Below, in pieces: positions 26,643 through 35,645 of a stretch of 46,870 nt of DNA (within the stretch, counting starts at the first letter, position 1; every line of letters begins with the position of its first letter). Made by a program: the position numbers and the translations under genes. Origin of the DNA: Hymenobacter glacialis (GTDB lineage: Bacteria; Bacteroidota; Bacteroidia; Cytophagales; Hymenobacteraceae); NCBI RefSeq assembly GCF_001816165.1, contig NZ_MDZC01000055.1, positions 1 through 46,870 on the forward strand. Reading direction: 5' to 3'. The notes under the pieces were generated by a model. It was not told where the DNA came from and did no database searches. It was given only the letters and a program-made list of their open reading frames with translations.

Positions 26643-28805
26643 TTACAGCCGCACTCCAATGCCCGGCCCTAGCAGATAAAACCACTTGCCGGCCGACAGC
26701 AGATACCCGCCGCCCAGATACAGCGGAAACGTGAACTTGGCCTCGCGCCGCGTGGGGTACACCGAGCCCAGAATCACGATGCCCAAGTCCCGGTCGTTGC
26801 TGCTGGTGTTGCTCAGGTTGAAGGCGTTGAGGGCCACGAAGCCCGCGCCAATCTTATAGGGGCGCAGGCGGTTGATTTTGTCGGGGCTGTAGAAGCTGAG
26901 CTGCGCCAGCGTGGCCAGCGAAATGCCGCCGAACGAGCCGTAGCCGCTTTCGCCCTGCCGCCGCGTGAGCAGGCCGGCCGGAAAGCTCACGTCGATGTCG
27001 AACTTGTAGCGGCGCTTGAGCACCACTTCCACGGTTTGGGTGTAGCCGGGCTCTGAGTAGGGCGCCGTTTGGTGCTTCACCGTCACGAGAATGCGGCTCC
27101 AATCGTCGAGGTCGTAGGTTTTGCGGGCCAGCAGGGTGTTCAGGCTCAGTGGGTCGGTGCGGCACTGCTTGTCGGCGTAGAAGGCGGCGCGGGGCGAGTT
27201 GTCGCCGGGGCAAATCACCACGTTGTCCACGGTGCGCAGCTCCATGAGCTCGCCCTTGCTGTTGAGCGTGCGGATTTCGAAGCTCAGAAACTGCTTGCCA
27301 TACAGCTGCTCGCCCTGGTCGATGCCGTTGGGATTAAACTGAAAAACCACGTCCCGAATGGTGCCGTCATAGAGCACCGGCCCGCCCAGCCGGGTGATGG
27401 GCCGGGCTGCCACGCCGTAGCCCACCGACACGAAATCCAACGGATGCGGCCGCTGAAACTCCTTGATGATGAGGGCGTGGCCAATGGGCTGCCCGAGGTT
27501 GTAGATGGTGCTTTTGCGCTTGGCATAGCCCACCGGCACCAGCACCCGGTACACCAGCCGCGCATCGGTGCGCACCGACGAATCGGAGGGCACAATGGGC
27601 AAATCTTCGAACGAGAGGCGGGCTTTCTGCAGCCCCTCGCCCTCCAGGCGCACGTCCACCATTTCGCCGGGGCTCACGCTCAGGTTCGAGGTCCATTCGC
27701 CGCCGCGGTGCAGCACCTGCACGCTGCGCACCACGGTTTCGGGCGTGATGTCGAGGTTGGTGATGTAGCGGGCAGCGTCGTTTTCCTTGATGTAGAGGTA
27801 GCCCGCCGTCTGGCGGTGGGTGTTGTAAGGACGCAGGTAGCACAGCACCCGGTCGTTGCTCAGGTACTGCCGCGTGAAGAGTTCGGCAATGAGCGTGCCG
27901 CCGGGTTCTTCCTGGTCCTCAATGCGGTAGGTGCGCCGCAAGTCGAAGCTGCGGCCGTTGTCCAGAATCAGCTCTATGCCCCGGCGGCGGTTCAGCTCAT
28001 TCAGGGTCACGCTGCGCTGGTCGGGCGAGAGGAACCGCAGCCGGCTCCCTTTCACGTTGAATTCCTGCCGCAGCACTGGCAGCTGGTAGCTCAGGCGGCC
28101 GTTGGGCAGCAGGGTGGGCCGCTCGGTTTGCAGCTTCACCTGCAGGGTGCGGGCGCCCAGCTGGTGGGGCAGCACGTGCAGGCGCAAGGTGCCATCGGGT
28201 TCGGCCACCACCCGGTAGTCGAACTCGGGGCCGCGCACCCACTCGCCGGTGGCGCGCACGTTGCGGGCATGCGAGCTGGTGAGCTCAAGTACCTTTTCCT
28301 CGCCCACAAACAGCTCGTTTTCGGGCACGCGCAGGGCCAGCGTGGTGCGGGCCAGCGGCAGCAGCGCCACTTCCTGCCGCCGCGGCTCCCGGCCCACCGA
28401 GTCGGCGGGCTGCTCCACCACCAGGCGCAAAAACTGGCTATTGGTCAGGTTATTAAATTTCAACCGCGTCCGAAACCCACCGTCGGCTTCTTTGGTCAGC
28501 GAATCGAGCTGCTGGTAGTCGGGCGTGCGGCGCAGGCGCAGGGGTTTCGCGTTGGCGCTGGCCGGGTACAGGCGCAGCTCCACGGTTTCATCGTCGCGCC
28601 GAAACCAGAAATACTGCGCGGGCACGCCCTGCACGTCCACGGTATTGCGGCTGAGCAGGTACACGGCCGTATCGGTCTTCAGGCTCACTTCCCGCACCAC
28701 GGCCCCGCCACCCGGCACCGTCTGGCCCAGCCCACGCTGGGAAAAGCTCAAAAGCAGAACACCTAAAAGGGCAAAAACAAATCGAAATCGTAACAAAAAA
28801 ACCAT
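26643..28805 (-). CDS. Envelope protein with Ig-like region and C-terminal beta-barrel-like end
   Basis: The 720-residue protein has a signal peptide (MVFLLRFRFVFALLGVLLLS, then FSQRGLGQ). A long region of short beta strands follows, with Ig-like repeats (VSLKTDTAVYLLSRNTVDVQ; ELFVGEEKVLELTSS). The last 150 or so residues (FDIDVSFPAGLLTRR, then IGAGFVALNAFNLS, ending LLGPGIGVRL) alternate polar and hydrophobic residues as in an outer-membrane barrel, and the end is typical for barrel insertion. ATG 28805 is chosen for the signal peptide. Function is not known. It lies downstream of the aarF gene on the same strand with about 100 bp between, so read-through is possible. Confidence 0.8.
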   Translation of the reverse strand: MVFLLRFRFVFALLGVLLLSFSQRGLGQTVPGGGAVVREVSLKTDTAVYLLSRNTVDVQGVPAQYFWFRRDDETVELRLYPASANAKPLRLRRTPDYQQLDSLTKEADGGFRTRLKFNNLTNSQFLRLVVEQPADSVGREPRRQEVALLPLARTTLALRVPENELFVGEEKVLELTSSHARNVRATGEWVRGPEFDYRVVAEPDGTLRLHVLPHQLGARTLQVKLQTERPTLLPNGRLSYQLPVLRQEFNVKGSRLRFLSPDQRSVTLNELNRRRGIELILDNGRSFDLRRTYRIEDQEEPGGTLIAELFTRQYLSNDRVLCYLRPYNTHRQTAGYLYIKENDAARYITNLDITPETVVRSVQVLHRGGEWTSNLSVSPGEMVDVRLEGEGLQKARLSFEDLPIVPSDSSVRTDARLVYRVLVPVGYAKRKSTIYNLGQPIGHALIIKEFQRPHPLDFVSVGYGVAARPITRLGGPVLYDGTIRDVVFQFNPNGIDQGEQLYGKQFLSFEIRTLNSKGELMELRTVDNVVICPGDNSPRAAFYADKQCRTDPLSLNTLLARKTYDLDDWSRILVTVKHQTAPYSEPGYTQTVEVVLKRRYKFDIDVSFPAGLLTRRQGESGYGSFGGISLATLAQLSFYSPDKINRLRPYKIGAGFVALNAFNLSNTSSNDRDLGIVILGSVYPTRREAKFTFPLYLGGGYLLSAGKWFYLLGPGIGVRL

Positions 28806-28907
28806 CCCACACAACCGAGACGGACATTTAGCCTCGTGCGGCAAAGGTCGGGAATGCTAAGCCCGGCTACAATCTTTCGTATATAATTTAGCTGGAATGG
28901 GAGCACC

Positions 28908-30593
28908 TCATATCTTCTTCCGAGGCGCAGTGCCCAGCAGCAGCAGCACCAGCAGTAGAAACCCAGTAGCGCCCAGGCTCCACCAGGTTATTTCGGGCAC
29001 GCCGCGCCGGTACGGCATATCCGGCGAGTAGCGCCCCAGCAGCGTGAGGCCCGAAAAAATGAGCCCGCCCATGCTCAGCAGGGCCAGAATGGTGCGGCTC
29101 ACCAGCTGGTCGGCCTTGCGCATGAGCGTGTTGTAGCCCACTAGCTCAAACTTCAGCCGCAGCTCGCCCTTGCTGATTTTGCGCACAATCTGGCGCACGT
29201 CCGAGGGCAGCGTTTGCAGCAATGCCAGGAGCTGCGTGCCCGTGTATTCGGCTTCGCTGAGCAGGTTTTGGCGCGAGTACTGCTCCCGCACGATTTTGGC
29301 GCCATAGGGCCGCACAAACTCAAAGGTGTTGAAATGGGGGTGCAGCACCTTGCCAATTCCTTCCAGAATAACCAGCGCCCGCAGGATGAGAAACACCGCG
29401 CCCGGCACCTGCAATTTGTAATTGTAAATCACGGTTTGGAGCGCGTCGGCCAGGTCGCTCATGCTCATCTCCTTCACGTCGAGCGTGGCGAAGTCTTCAA
29501 TCAGCTGGCTGAGGTCGGACTCGAACGCGCGCATGTCCGGGATTTCGGCCGTGAGGGCCAGCCTCCGGAAATTGAGGGCCATGCTGCGCGCATCCTGCCG
29601 CGCCATGCCAATAAACACGCCCGCAAACGCGTACTTCTGCTGCTTGGTGAGCCGGCCCACCATCCCGAAGTCAATGAGCACGATGGTGCCGTCGGGCTGC
29701 ACCAACACGTTGCCGGGGTGCGGGTCGGCGTGGAAAATCCCGAACTCAAAAATCTGCGTCAGGTAAATATCCATGCCGTTTTCGGCCACGGCACCCGGGC
29801 TCAGGCCCCATTCCTGCAGCTGCGCTTTATCGGTGATTTTGCAGCCGCTTATGTACTCAATTACCAGTATACGCGAAGTACTCAACTCCCGGAACGGTTT
29901 GGGAATGTAAAACGAGGTGTAGTCCGCATAGAGCTTGCGGAACTGTTCCATGGAGCGGGCCTCGGCCGTGTAGTCCAGCTCCTTGCTCATGCTGCGCTCG
30001 AAGGCGTCCACTACGTCCTGCGGGTTGGCCAGGCCCTGCTTTTGCAGGAAGCCCGCCGTGAGGCGCACCAGCTCGTGCAGCAGGGCCAGGTCGGAACGCA
30101 CTTTCTCGCGCACGCCGGGGCGCTGCACCTTCACCACCACTTCTTCGCCCGTGAGCAGCCGCGCCCGGTGCACCTGCCCAATGCTGGCCGAACCCAGCGT
30201 CACGTCATCAAACTCGCTGAAAACCTCCGTTATCGGACAGCCCAGCTCCTCTTCAATAATCTGCCGGGCCAGCACCACGTCAAACGGCGGCACGTTGCTT
30301 TGCAGCTTCTCAAACTCGTCAATCAGGGCCTGGGGCAGCAGGTCGGCCCGGTTGCTCATGGCTTGGGCCAGCTTGATAAAAGTGGGCCCCAGCTCTTCAA
30401 TAATGAGGCGCACCCGCTCCCAGCGCGTGGTTTCAAACACCTGGCGGTCGGCCCGCTGCCAGTTCAGGCGGCGCGCCTGGCTCACCAGCCGGCGCAGCGG
30501 CGTGGTGGTCACCACGTCCTCGAAGCCATAGCGGAGCAATACCTCCGCTACCTGCCGGATGCGCGCAAGGTTGGAAATCGTGTTTTTAAACAT
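28908..30593 (-). CDS. AarF/UbiB/ABC1 family atypical kinase
   Basis: The 561-residue protein belongs to the ABC1 (UbiB) kinase-like family, linked to isoprenoid-quinone synthesis. The family KxGQ-region equivalent is GPTFIKLAQAMSNRADLLP, the ATP-binding Lys is in EVVVKVQRPGV, the catalytic loop is FHADPHPGNV and the metal-binding motif is VLIDFGMVG. Two membrane helices lie at the C-terminus (ILALLSMGGLIFSGLTLLG and LGATGFLLLVLLLLG). The ATG at 30593 gives MFKNTISNLARIRQ, the usual start. Since menC is also present in the window the organism probably makes menaquinone, and this protein may support it; that link is an inference. Confidence 0.92.
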   Translation of the reverse strand: MFKNTISNLARIRQVAEVLLRYGFEDVVTTTPLRRLVSQARRLNWQRADRQVFETTRWERVRLIIEELGPTFIKLAQAMSNRADLLPQALIDEFEKLQSNVPPFDVVLARQIIEEELGCPITEVFSEFDDVTLGSASIGQVHRARLLTGEEVVVKVQRPGVREKVRSDLALLHELVRLTAGFLQKQGLANPQDVVDAFERSMSKELDYTAEARSMEQFRKLYADYTSFYIPKPFRELSTSRILVIEYISGCKITDKAQLQEWGLSPGAVAENGMDIYLTQIFEFGIFHADPHPGNVLVQPDGTIVLIDFGMVGRLTKQQKYAFAGVFIGMARQDARSMALNFRRLALTAEIPDMRAFESDLSQLIEDFATLDVKEMSMSDLADALQTVIYNYKLQVPGAVFLILRALVILEGIGKVLHPHFNTFEFVRPYGAKIVREQYSRQNLLSEAEYTGTQLLALLQTLPSDVRQIVRKISKGELRLKFELVGYNTLMRKADQLVSRTILALLSMGGLIFSGLTLLGRYSPDMPYRRGVPEITWWSLGATGFLLLVLLLLGTAPRKKI

Positions 30594-30644
30594 CGGCAGT
30601 GAAAGTAGTGCTACGGCGCGGCTTTGGTGGCCGGCCCCGAACAA

Positions 30645-30675
30645 AAGCCCCGCTCACAAGACGCGAACGGGGCTT
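30645..30675 (-). terminator. Hairpin terminator downstream of the phasin-like gene
   Basis: AAGCCCCG (30645-30652) and CGGGGCTT (30668-30675) form a stem; on the minus strand it is followed by TTTTGT. It separates the phasin-like gene from the aarF gene. Confidence 0.75.
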
Positions 30676-30700
30676 CTGATAACCTTATGAGGCAAAATAC

Positions 30701-31189
30701 CTACGCCTTGTCGCCGTTGACCGCTGAGGAGTTGGCAGCGGCAGCGGGCTTTTTGGCGGCAGGCTTCTTGGCCGCACCAGCTTTGGCCGCTGCCGATTTC
30801 TGGGCCGTGCCCGCTGCACTGCTCACTTTGTCGGCCGCTTTTTTGGTGGCACCGGCTGCCTTGCTGGCAACGCTGGAGGCGGGCTTGGCGGCTGCTTTGC
30901 CAGCGGGCTTCTTGGCCGCCGACGACTTCGAACCGCTCTTGTCTTTAGCCTTGGTTTCGCTTAAGCCCACCGTGCTCTTGATGCGCTCCGAAAGGCCCTG
31001 GAACTGCTTCTCTAATTCCACGCGCTTGGTCTCGCCGCTTTTCATGAGCTCGTCCACAATCTTCTTGCCCTCGGCCTGGGTCATCTTGTTGTCTTTCACC
31101 AGCTTCTCGATGGTGGTTTGTACCGACTTGCTGCCCTGCGCGATGTAGCCCACGCCGGCATTTACGAACTTTTTGAACAAATCTTCCAT
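30701..31189 (-). CDS. Phasin-like protein with Lys/Ala-rich tail
   Basis: The N-terminal 80 residues (MEDLFKKFVNAGVGYIAQGS, then TIEKLVKDNKMTQAEGKKIV) fit the short poly(hydroxyalkanoate) granule-associated/phasin-like family: amphipathic helices with a membrane- or granule-surface role. The rest is a low-complexity Lys/Ala/Pro tail (AAKKPAGKAAAKPA; AGAAKKPAAKKPAAA) like a histone H1 tail or the AlgP-type tail. Such tails bind DNA or polyanions. Total length is 162. No PHA synthase is in the window, so the granule role is uncertain. It has its own terminator before aarF. Confidence 0.85.
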   Translation of the reverse strand: MEDLFKKFVNAGVGYIAQGSKSVQTTIEKLVKDNKMTQAEGKKIVDELMKSGETKRVELEKQFQGLSERIKSTVGLSETKAKDKSGSKSSAAKKPAGKAAAKPASSVASKAAGATKKAADKVSSAAGTAQKSAAAKAGAAKKPAAKKPAAAANSSAVNGDKA

Positions 31190-31529
31190 GATGAGGAACG
31201 GGTTGGGGTGAAAATGAAATCGGATAAGCAGCTGAAATAAAGTCTATTGCCCCAAAAGATTAGTATGCAAGCCGACTATTTTCGTTGCAAACCTACGCAC
31301 GCAACGCAATATAGTTGAGCAGTGTACGCCTTTTTCCTGTAAAAAGTGGAGTGAAAGCCTTCCAGGCGAGAAATATTTTTGAAAACCGCTGCTTCCCTAC
31401 CCGCTACTGCCTTTGGCCGAGTCCCGCCAGCCGTGTGCTCAGGCGGCCCGGCGGCGCGGGGTGGCGCGCCGGGGCTCGGCGACAGGCGGCGCAGACGCCA
31501 GATGAGCATGACGTTCTGCTTTGTCTTAA
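31190..31529. other. Intergenic region with a repeat fragment
   Basis: No gene is seen. The right end holds AGCATGACGTTCTGC near 31504-31518, the outer end of a family A arm without its partner. The stretch 31438-31500 is very GC-rich with several CGGCG repeats. The half near 31190-31320 is AT-rich and probably contains the phasin promoter. Confidence 0.5.
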
Positions 31530-32696
31530 CTATGGTTTTTGGCCCAGCTTATTGCCCCGGTAGCCTTTGATGGCCAGCGGTATCCAGCCCAATACGGGCA
31601 CGAAGTACGCGAGGGTAATGGGGTTGCGCCACACCATGCGCAACCAGGCGCCGGGGCGGTCGATTTGCATGCGAAAATTGCGGCGGCCCTCCTTCACGTA
31701 CAGCCGCTCAAACTCGGCAAACATGGCGGGCCAGGCAAAGGGCAGGAAAAACGGAAAGAACCGGCGGTTTTCTTTGATGCGCTGCCAGAGCTCGCCCCAA
31801 CGGTAGGGTTTCTGGCCGTGGTTGTGCACGGCAACGTCCATCTCGGCCTGCATTTGCAGGCGTATCTGCTCGGATATGGCCAGGTAGTCTTCGCGGGTAA
31901 GCTCGTCGCGGTTTTTGGTGGTGAGGTCGGAGTGCCGGATGCGGGTGCCCATCACGAAGGTGAGCTTGGCCGGAAAAGCCAGGTAAAACGCCCACGGCTG
32001 AATAATGACCAGCACCAGCATCAGGGTGAGCGGCAAAAACGGGATGCCGATTTTTTTGGTCAGCCGGTTGATGGGCTCGAAGCTGTAGGCGTAGGGGTTG
32101 AGGTACTCGGCGTTGATGGTGTAGAAGGGCACAATGTCGGTGCCGTGCTCCAGGCTCAGGCGCACCATGCTGGTGGCCAGGCGCTGCAGCTGGTACTTGC
32201 GGTTGAACCCCTTGCCGATGCCGGGCACGCCTTCCGGGTACAGCATCAGGTTGTGGTCCTGGTAGTACATCATGGTTTCAAAATTCAGCGTCGTGGCGTC
32301 CACACAGCCGTTTTTCTTCCAGAAATCCTTCACCAGGTAAGGGTTCATCAGGGCCGTTTGCGAGAGCATGGGGGCCGAGAGCGGACGGGGCAAGTCGCGC
32401 AGCGAGCCCCGGGTTTTGAGCAGGTGGCGCCACAGGTGCGAGAGGGCCACCATGGCGTCCCAGGGGAAGGCCATGCCGGAGTGGTTGCTGGCAAAAATCA
32501 GGGGCCGGTCGGGCCGGTTGCGCTGCGGGAAATCCTCAAAGCCCACCAGCTCCGAGCGAAACCACACCCGGTCGAGCAGCTGCAGCAGGTTCTCGTCCAG
32601 CGTCTGCGTAAATTCTTCCCGGAAATAGTCGTCGTAAATGTGCTGGTTCGCCTGAATAGCGGGCGGAGGCAACGTGGAAGAAGCGGCAGGGGGCAT
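31530..32696 (-). CDS. Acyltransferase of the PlsC/LPLAT family
   Basis: The 388-residue protein has the LPLAT catalytic His in ASNHSGMAFPWDA (HxxxxxxD variant rather than the usual HX4D) and a second conserved block YPEGVPGIGKGFNRK. Membrane-associated segments lie in the middle (LPLTLMLVLVIIQPWAFYLA). It should acylate a glycerol- or lipid-linked acceptor at the inner face of the membrane. The ATG at 32696 is chosen over TTG at 32702; a TACTTTG box ends 3 nt before it. The acceptor is unknown. It is separated from yggS by 88 bp. Confidence 0.85.
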   Translation of the reverse strand: MPPAASSTLPPPAIQANQHIYDDYFREEFTQTLDENLLQLLDRVWFRSELVGFEDFPQRNRPDRPLIFASNHSGMAFPWDAMVALSHLWRHLLKTRGSLRDLPRPLSAPMLSQTALMNPYLVKDFWKKNGCVDATTLNFETMMYYQDHNLMLYPEGVPGIGKGFNRKYQLQRLATSMVRLSLEHGTDIVPFYTINAEYLNPYAYSFEPINRLTKKIGIPFLPLTLMLVLVIIQPWAFYLAFPAKLTFVMGTRIRHSDLTTKNRDELTREDYLAISEQIRLQMQAEMDVAVHNHGQKPYRWGELWQRIKENRRFFPFFLPFAWPAMFAEFERLYVKEGRRNFRMQIDRPGAWLRMVWRNPITLAYFVPVLGWIPLAIKGYRGNKLGQKP

Positions 32697-32699
32697 AGG

Positions 32700-32706
32700 C
32701 AAAGTA
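32700..32706 (-). promoter_or_regulatory. Shortened -7 box (TACTTTG) next to the acyltransferase start
   Basis: The minus strand reads TACTTTG, then three bases, then ATG. It is one base shorter than TAnnTTTG, so it is a weaker case of the start-abutting boxes. Confidence 0.35.
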
Positions 32707-32784
32707 GCAGCAGGCGGAGGAAAGATAGGCGAATTTCACCCGCCGCCGGGCTCCCTCCTGCCCCACTCTGCCGCCCGGCCCTGC

Positions 32785-33453
32785 CTAGCCGCGGCTGCCA
32801 AAAATGGCGCTGCCCACCCGCACCAGCGTGCTGCCCTCGGTCACGGCCAGGGCGTAGTCGCCGCTCATGCCCATCGATATTTCGCAAAAAGCCGGCTCAT
32901 TGGCAAAATGAGTGGCTTTAAGCTGCTCAAAGTACCCGCGCAGCTGCCCAAACTCCTCCCGCAGCCGGGCCTCGTCGCGGGTGAAGGTGGCCACGCCCAT
33001 TACGCCGGTCAGGCGCACGTGTTGCAGCTGCCGGAATTCGTCGGAGGCCAAAATTTCGTCGGCCTCGTCCAGCGACAGGCCCGACTTATTTTCTTCCTGC
33101 GCGATGTGAAACTGCAGCAGCCCGTTGATAACCCGGCCGTGGGTGGCAGCGTGCTTATCCAACTCCCGCAGCAGCTTGAGGCTGTCGATGCTTTGCACGG
33201 TGTGCACAAACGGCGCCACCAGCTTGGCCTTGTTGGTTTGCAGCTGCCCAATGAGGTGCCACTCCACGTCGGCGGGCATCTGAGGCTGCTTGGCGGCCAT
33301 TTCCTGGGGCCGGTTTTCGCCAAACATACGGGCACCTGCCGCGTAGGCTTCCTCCAGCTTCTCCACGGGGTGGGTTTTGGTGACTACCACCAGGCGAGCC
33401 GCCGTGCCAGCCAGCTCGTTTTCAATGCGGTGGATGTTCTCGGCTATGCTCAT
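32785..33453 (-). CDS. YggS family PLP-binding protein
   Basis: YggS-like proteins (PLPBP) hold pyridoxal phosphate and help balance vitamin B6 and amino acids; they have no known catalytic activity. The 222-residue product has the cofactor Lys26 in VVVTKTHPV, followed by FGENRPQEM, then WHLIGQLQTNK, and the phosphate-binding C-terminal part FCEISMGMSGDYALAV and VRVGSAIFGSR. ATG 33453 (MSIAENIHRI) gives a usual length. A 36-bp inverted repeat begins directly upstream of this start codon. Confidence 0.93.
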   Translation of the reverse strand: MSIAENIHRIENELAGTAARLVVVTKTHPVEKLEEAYAAGARMFGENRPQEMAAKQPQMPADVEWHLIGQLQTNKAKLVAPFVHTVQSIDSLKLLRELDKHAATHGRVINGLLQFHIAQEENKSGLSLDEADEILASDEFRQLQHVRLTGVMGVATFTRDEARLREEFGQLRGYFEQLKATHFANEPAFCEISMGMSGDYALAVTEGSTLVRVGSAIFGSRG

Positions 33454-33605
33454 CGCTGATTGGCGTTGATTGAATTGATTTCGTTGATGATTTTTATCTG
33501 ATATGTTAATGGAAGAACCTCGCAAAACAACAGGTGTTTGAACCGACTAGCAGAACCAATGGCATTCGCCATCAACGAAACTATTTCAATCAACGCCAAT
33601 CAGCG
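33454..33605. repeat. Inverted repeat, family C, between yggS and the vWA gene
   Basis: CGCTGATTGGCGTTGATTGA then ATTGATTTCGTTGATG (33454-33489) is repeated inverted at 33570-33605, with three or four mismatches in the middle. The spacer is 80 bp. The left arm touches the yggS start codon and the right arm ends 2 nt from the stop of the vWA gene. Confidence 0.9.
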
Positions 33606-33607
33606 AT

Positions 33608-34630
33608 TTAGTCCTCCAGCGGATTGCTCAGGAAAGTACTTTTCAAGAGCAGCCATAGCAGCCACAGGCCGATGGACAGCCAGAGGTAGGGCAGGTAAAA
33701 ATCTTTGGTGTTGCGGTAGCGGGTCTGCTTAATTTCGGACTTTTCCAGGCGGTTAATCTGGTTGAATACTTCGCGCAGGCCCGCCGTATCGGTAGCCCGG
33801 AAGAACTGGCCCTCCGCCGCGGCGGCCAGCTCGCGCATGGTGGTTTCGTCGAGGCGGGTGTCCACGTAGCGGGTTTCGCCTTGCTCGTTTTTGCCGTAGG
33901 GCACAAACCCGTCCTGCCCCAGCCCGATGGTGTAGATGCGAATGCCGTAAGCGTGGGCCAGCTTTGCCGCCAGCACGGGGTCGAGGCTGCCCGCGTTGCT
34001 CTCGCCGTCCGACAGCAGAATGCACACCTTGGAGCGGGCCGTGGACTCGCGCAGGCGGTTGGTGGCCACGCCCAGGGCGCTGCCAATGGCCGTGCCATCG
34101 AGCTTAATCATGCCGAAGCGCAGGCTGGCCAGCTGCTCCTGCAGCAGGTCGTAGTCGGTGGTGAGGGGAGCCAGCGAATAAGCATCTCCGGCAAACGCCA
34201 CCAGGGCCAGTCGGTCGCCGGCCCGGCCGCGCAGGAAATCGGCCGCAATGCGCTTGGCAGCGGCCAGTCGGTTGGGGCGCAGGTCCTCTATTTCCATGGA
34301 GCCCGACACGTCGAGGGCCAGCACAATGTCGATGCCACGGCCGGACTGCTCCACCCGCTCGTCGGTGCGCTGGGGCCGGGCCAGGGCCACCACGGCAAAG
34401 CTGAGCGCCAGGCCCAGCACCACATCGGGCAAAAACCGCAGAGCCGCCATCCAGTCGCGCGGGTTCGCTTCCGGCCCCAGGGCTACCCCCACCGTAGCGC
34501 GCCGCCGGGCCAGTACCCAGCGCAGCACAAACAGCAGGGGCACCGCCGCAATGAGCAGCAGCAGCCGCGGCTCCTGCCACTGGTAGCCCGCCAGGGTGGT
34601 ATAGCGCAGAAGGGTGAAAAAGTCGTTCAA
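33608..34630 (-). CDS. von Willebrand factor A membrane protein (BatA-like)
   Basis: The 340-residue protein has two N-terminal membrane helices (LLLLIAAVPLLFVLRWVL and VVLGLALSFAVVALA), a vWA domain with the MIDAS motif DVSGSM (Asp107, Ser109, Ser111), the later Thr (KLDGTAIG) and Asp (LLSDGESN) ligands, and a C-terminal helix (LWLSIGLWLLWLLL). This is the BatA arrangement. It begins with TTG (34630), 32 nt after the stop of the preceding gene. It is the last gene of the DUF58 operon. It may act in envelope stress or assembly of a membrane complex; known Bat proteins have a role in oxygen tolerance in some species. Confidence 0.9.
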   Translation of the reverse strand: MNDFFTLLRYTTLAGYQWQEPRLLLLIAAVPLLFVLRWVLARRRATVGVALGPEANPRDWMAALRFLPDVVLGLALSFAVVALARPQRTDERVEQSGRGIDIVLALDVSGSMEIEDLRPNRLAAAKRIAADFLRGRAGDRLALVAFAGDAYSLAPLTTDYDLLQEQLASLRFGMIKLDGTAIGSALGVATNRLRESTARSKVCILLSDGESNAGSLDPVLAAKLAHAYGIRIYTIGLGQDGFVPYGKNEQGETRYVDTRLDETTMRELAAAAEGQFFRATDTAGLREVFNQINRLEKSEIKQTRYRNTKDFYLPYLWLSIGLWLLWLLLKSTFLSNPLED

Positions 34631-34662
34631 TTAAAATTGGTAGTTGTACTTCGAAACAAGTG

Positions 34663-35643
34663 CTAATGGTAATGATTAGTAATAGACGCGTAGCGCCGCT
34701 CGGCAAAGCCCCGCAGGCGCTGAAAAGCCTGGTCTACTTCCTCGGCATCTTCGGTCTGCAGGTTGCCATAAATAACTTTATCGGTGGCGCTGAGGGCTTT
34801 GCTAACGTCAACCTCGTTTGCGAAATAGGCCACAATTTCGCGCGTCGTGAAGGAGCTTAGCTCGCTGTTTTCGAGGCTGGCGAGGTAGTTTTTCCAGAGC
34901 GCCACGGCCCTTTCCACATTATTAGCGGAGCGCGACAATTCGAAGCGTTCGACGTGGCGGGCAAACTGGGCCAGGAAATAGCCGTGGTTTTTGCGCATTT
35001 TGTACGCCTGGTAGCGCCGGGTAAGGGGGCGGCGAAACAGGGCCGCGCTGCCCGCCAGCAGCAGCAGCACGGCCACCGCGCCGGCCACCCAATACGGGTA
35101 GTTAAACACGGGCTCCACCGGCACCAGGTCCAGGTTCTGGCGTAGTTCGGGCCGGGCGGTGGCGGTGGGCTGCGGCGCGGCCGTGCGGCGCAGGCGCACC
35201 TGGCTGGCGGGCGGCGCCACGCGCAGCGTGTCCTCGCCCCGGAGTATGGCCACGGGCAAGGCCAGGCGCTGCACCGAATCGAGGCGGAACGTGCGGAGGT
35301 GGTAAATGGCGCGGTCCAGGCTGCGGCCCTGGCGGGTGCGGGTGGGGAAATACGTTTTGCCCACGTACTCAAACGGCCCGAATTCGGCCAGCGAATCCGG
35401 AAACACCACTTCCAGGTCGGGCGCGTGCTCGTAGCGCAGCTCGTAGTCCAGCGAATCGCCCACGCGCACGGTGGCCTGCAAAAACCGGCCGGTGGGCACC
35501 GGCAGCGCCGGCGTCTGGGCCGCGGCCCGCCATACGGTCCCCGTGGGCCCGAGCACCACCAGCAGTACCGCCAGCAGCACGGCGAAGCCGGCCCGGTTTG
35601 CCGGGGGCAGGCGGCGAGCAAAAACAGCGGGTGAATGCGTCAC
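34663..35643 (-). CDS. Membrane protein with periplasmic domain, middle gene of the Bat-like operon
   Basis: The 326-residue protein has an N-terminal signal or anchor (AGFAVLLAVLLVVLGPTG), a periplasmic beta domain (residues 45-175, with FLQATVRVGDSLDYELRYEH), a membrane helix (YWVAGAVAVLLLLAGSAALF), and a cytoplasmic helical tail. The layout resembles the DUF4381/BatD-like members of MoxR-DUF58-vWA operons. Start is GTG 35643, 2 nt after the DUF58 stop, so the two are translationally close. It probably forms a complex with the vWA partner. Confidence 0.82.
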   Translation of the reverse strand: MTHSPAVFARRLPPANRAGFAVLLAVLLVVLGPTGTVWRAAAQTPALPVPTGRFLQATVRVGDSLDYELRYEHAPDLEVVFPDSLAEFGPFEYVGKTYFPTRTRQGRSLDRAIYHLRTFRLDSVQRLALPVAILRGEDTLRVAPPASQVRLRRTAAPQPTATARPELRQNLDLVPVEPVFNYPYWVAGAVAVLLLLAGSAALFRRPLTRRYQAYKMRKNHGYFLAQFARHVERFELSRSANNVERAVALWKNYLASLENSELSSFTTREIVAYFANEVDVSKALSATDKVIYGNLQTEDAEEVDQAFQRLRGFAERRYASITNHYH

Positions 35644-35645
35644 GG

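Noticed and set aside
27069..28766. Plus-strand open frame opposite the envelope gene
   Set aside because: No start context, low-complexity composition, and mirrors the coding pattern of the minus-strand gene.
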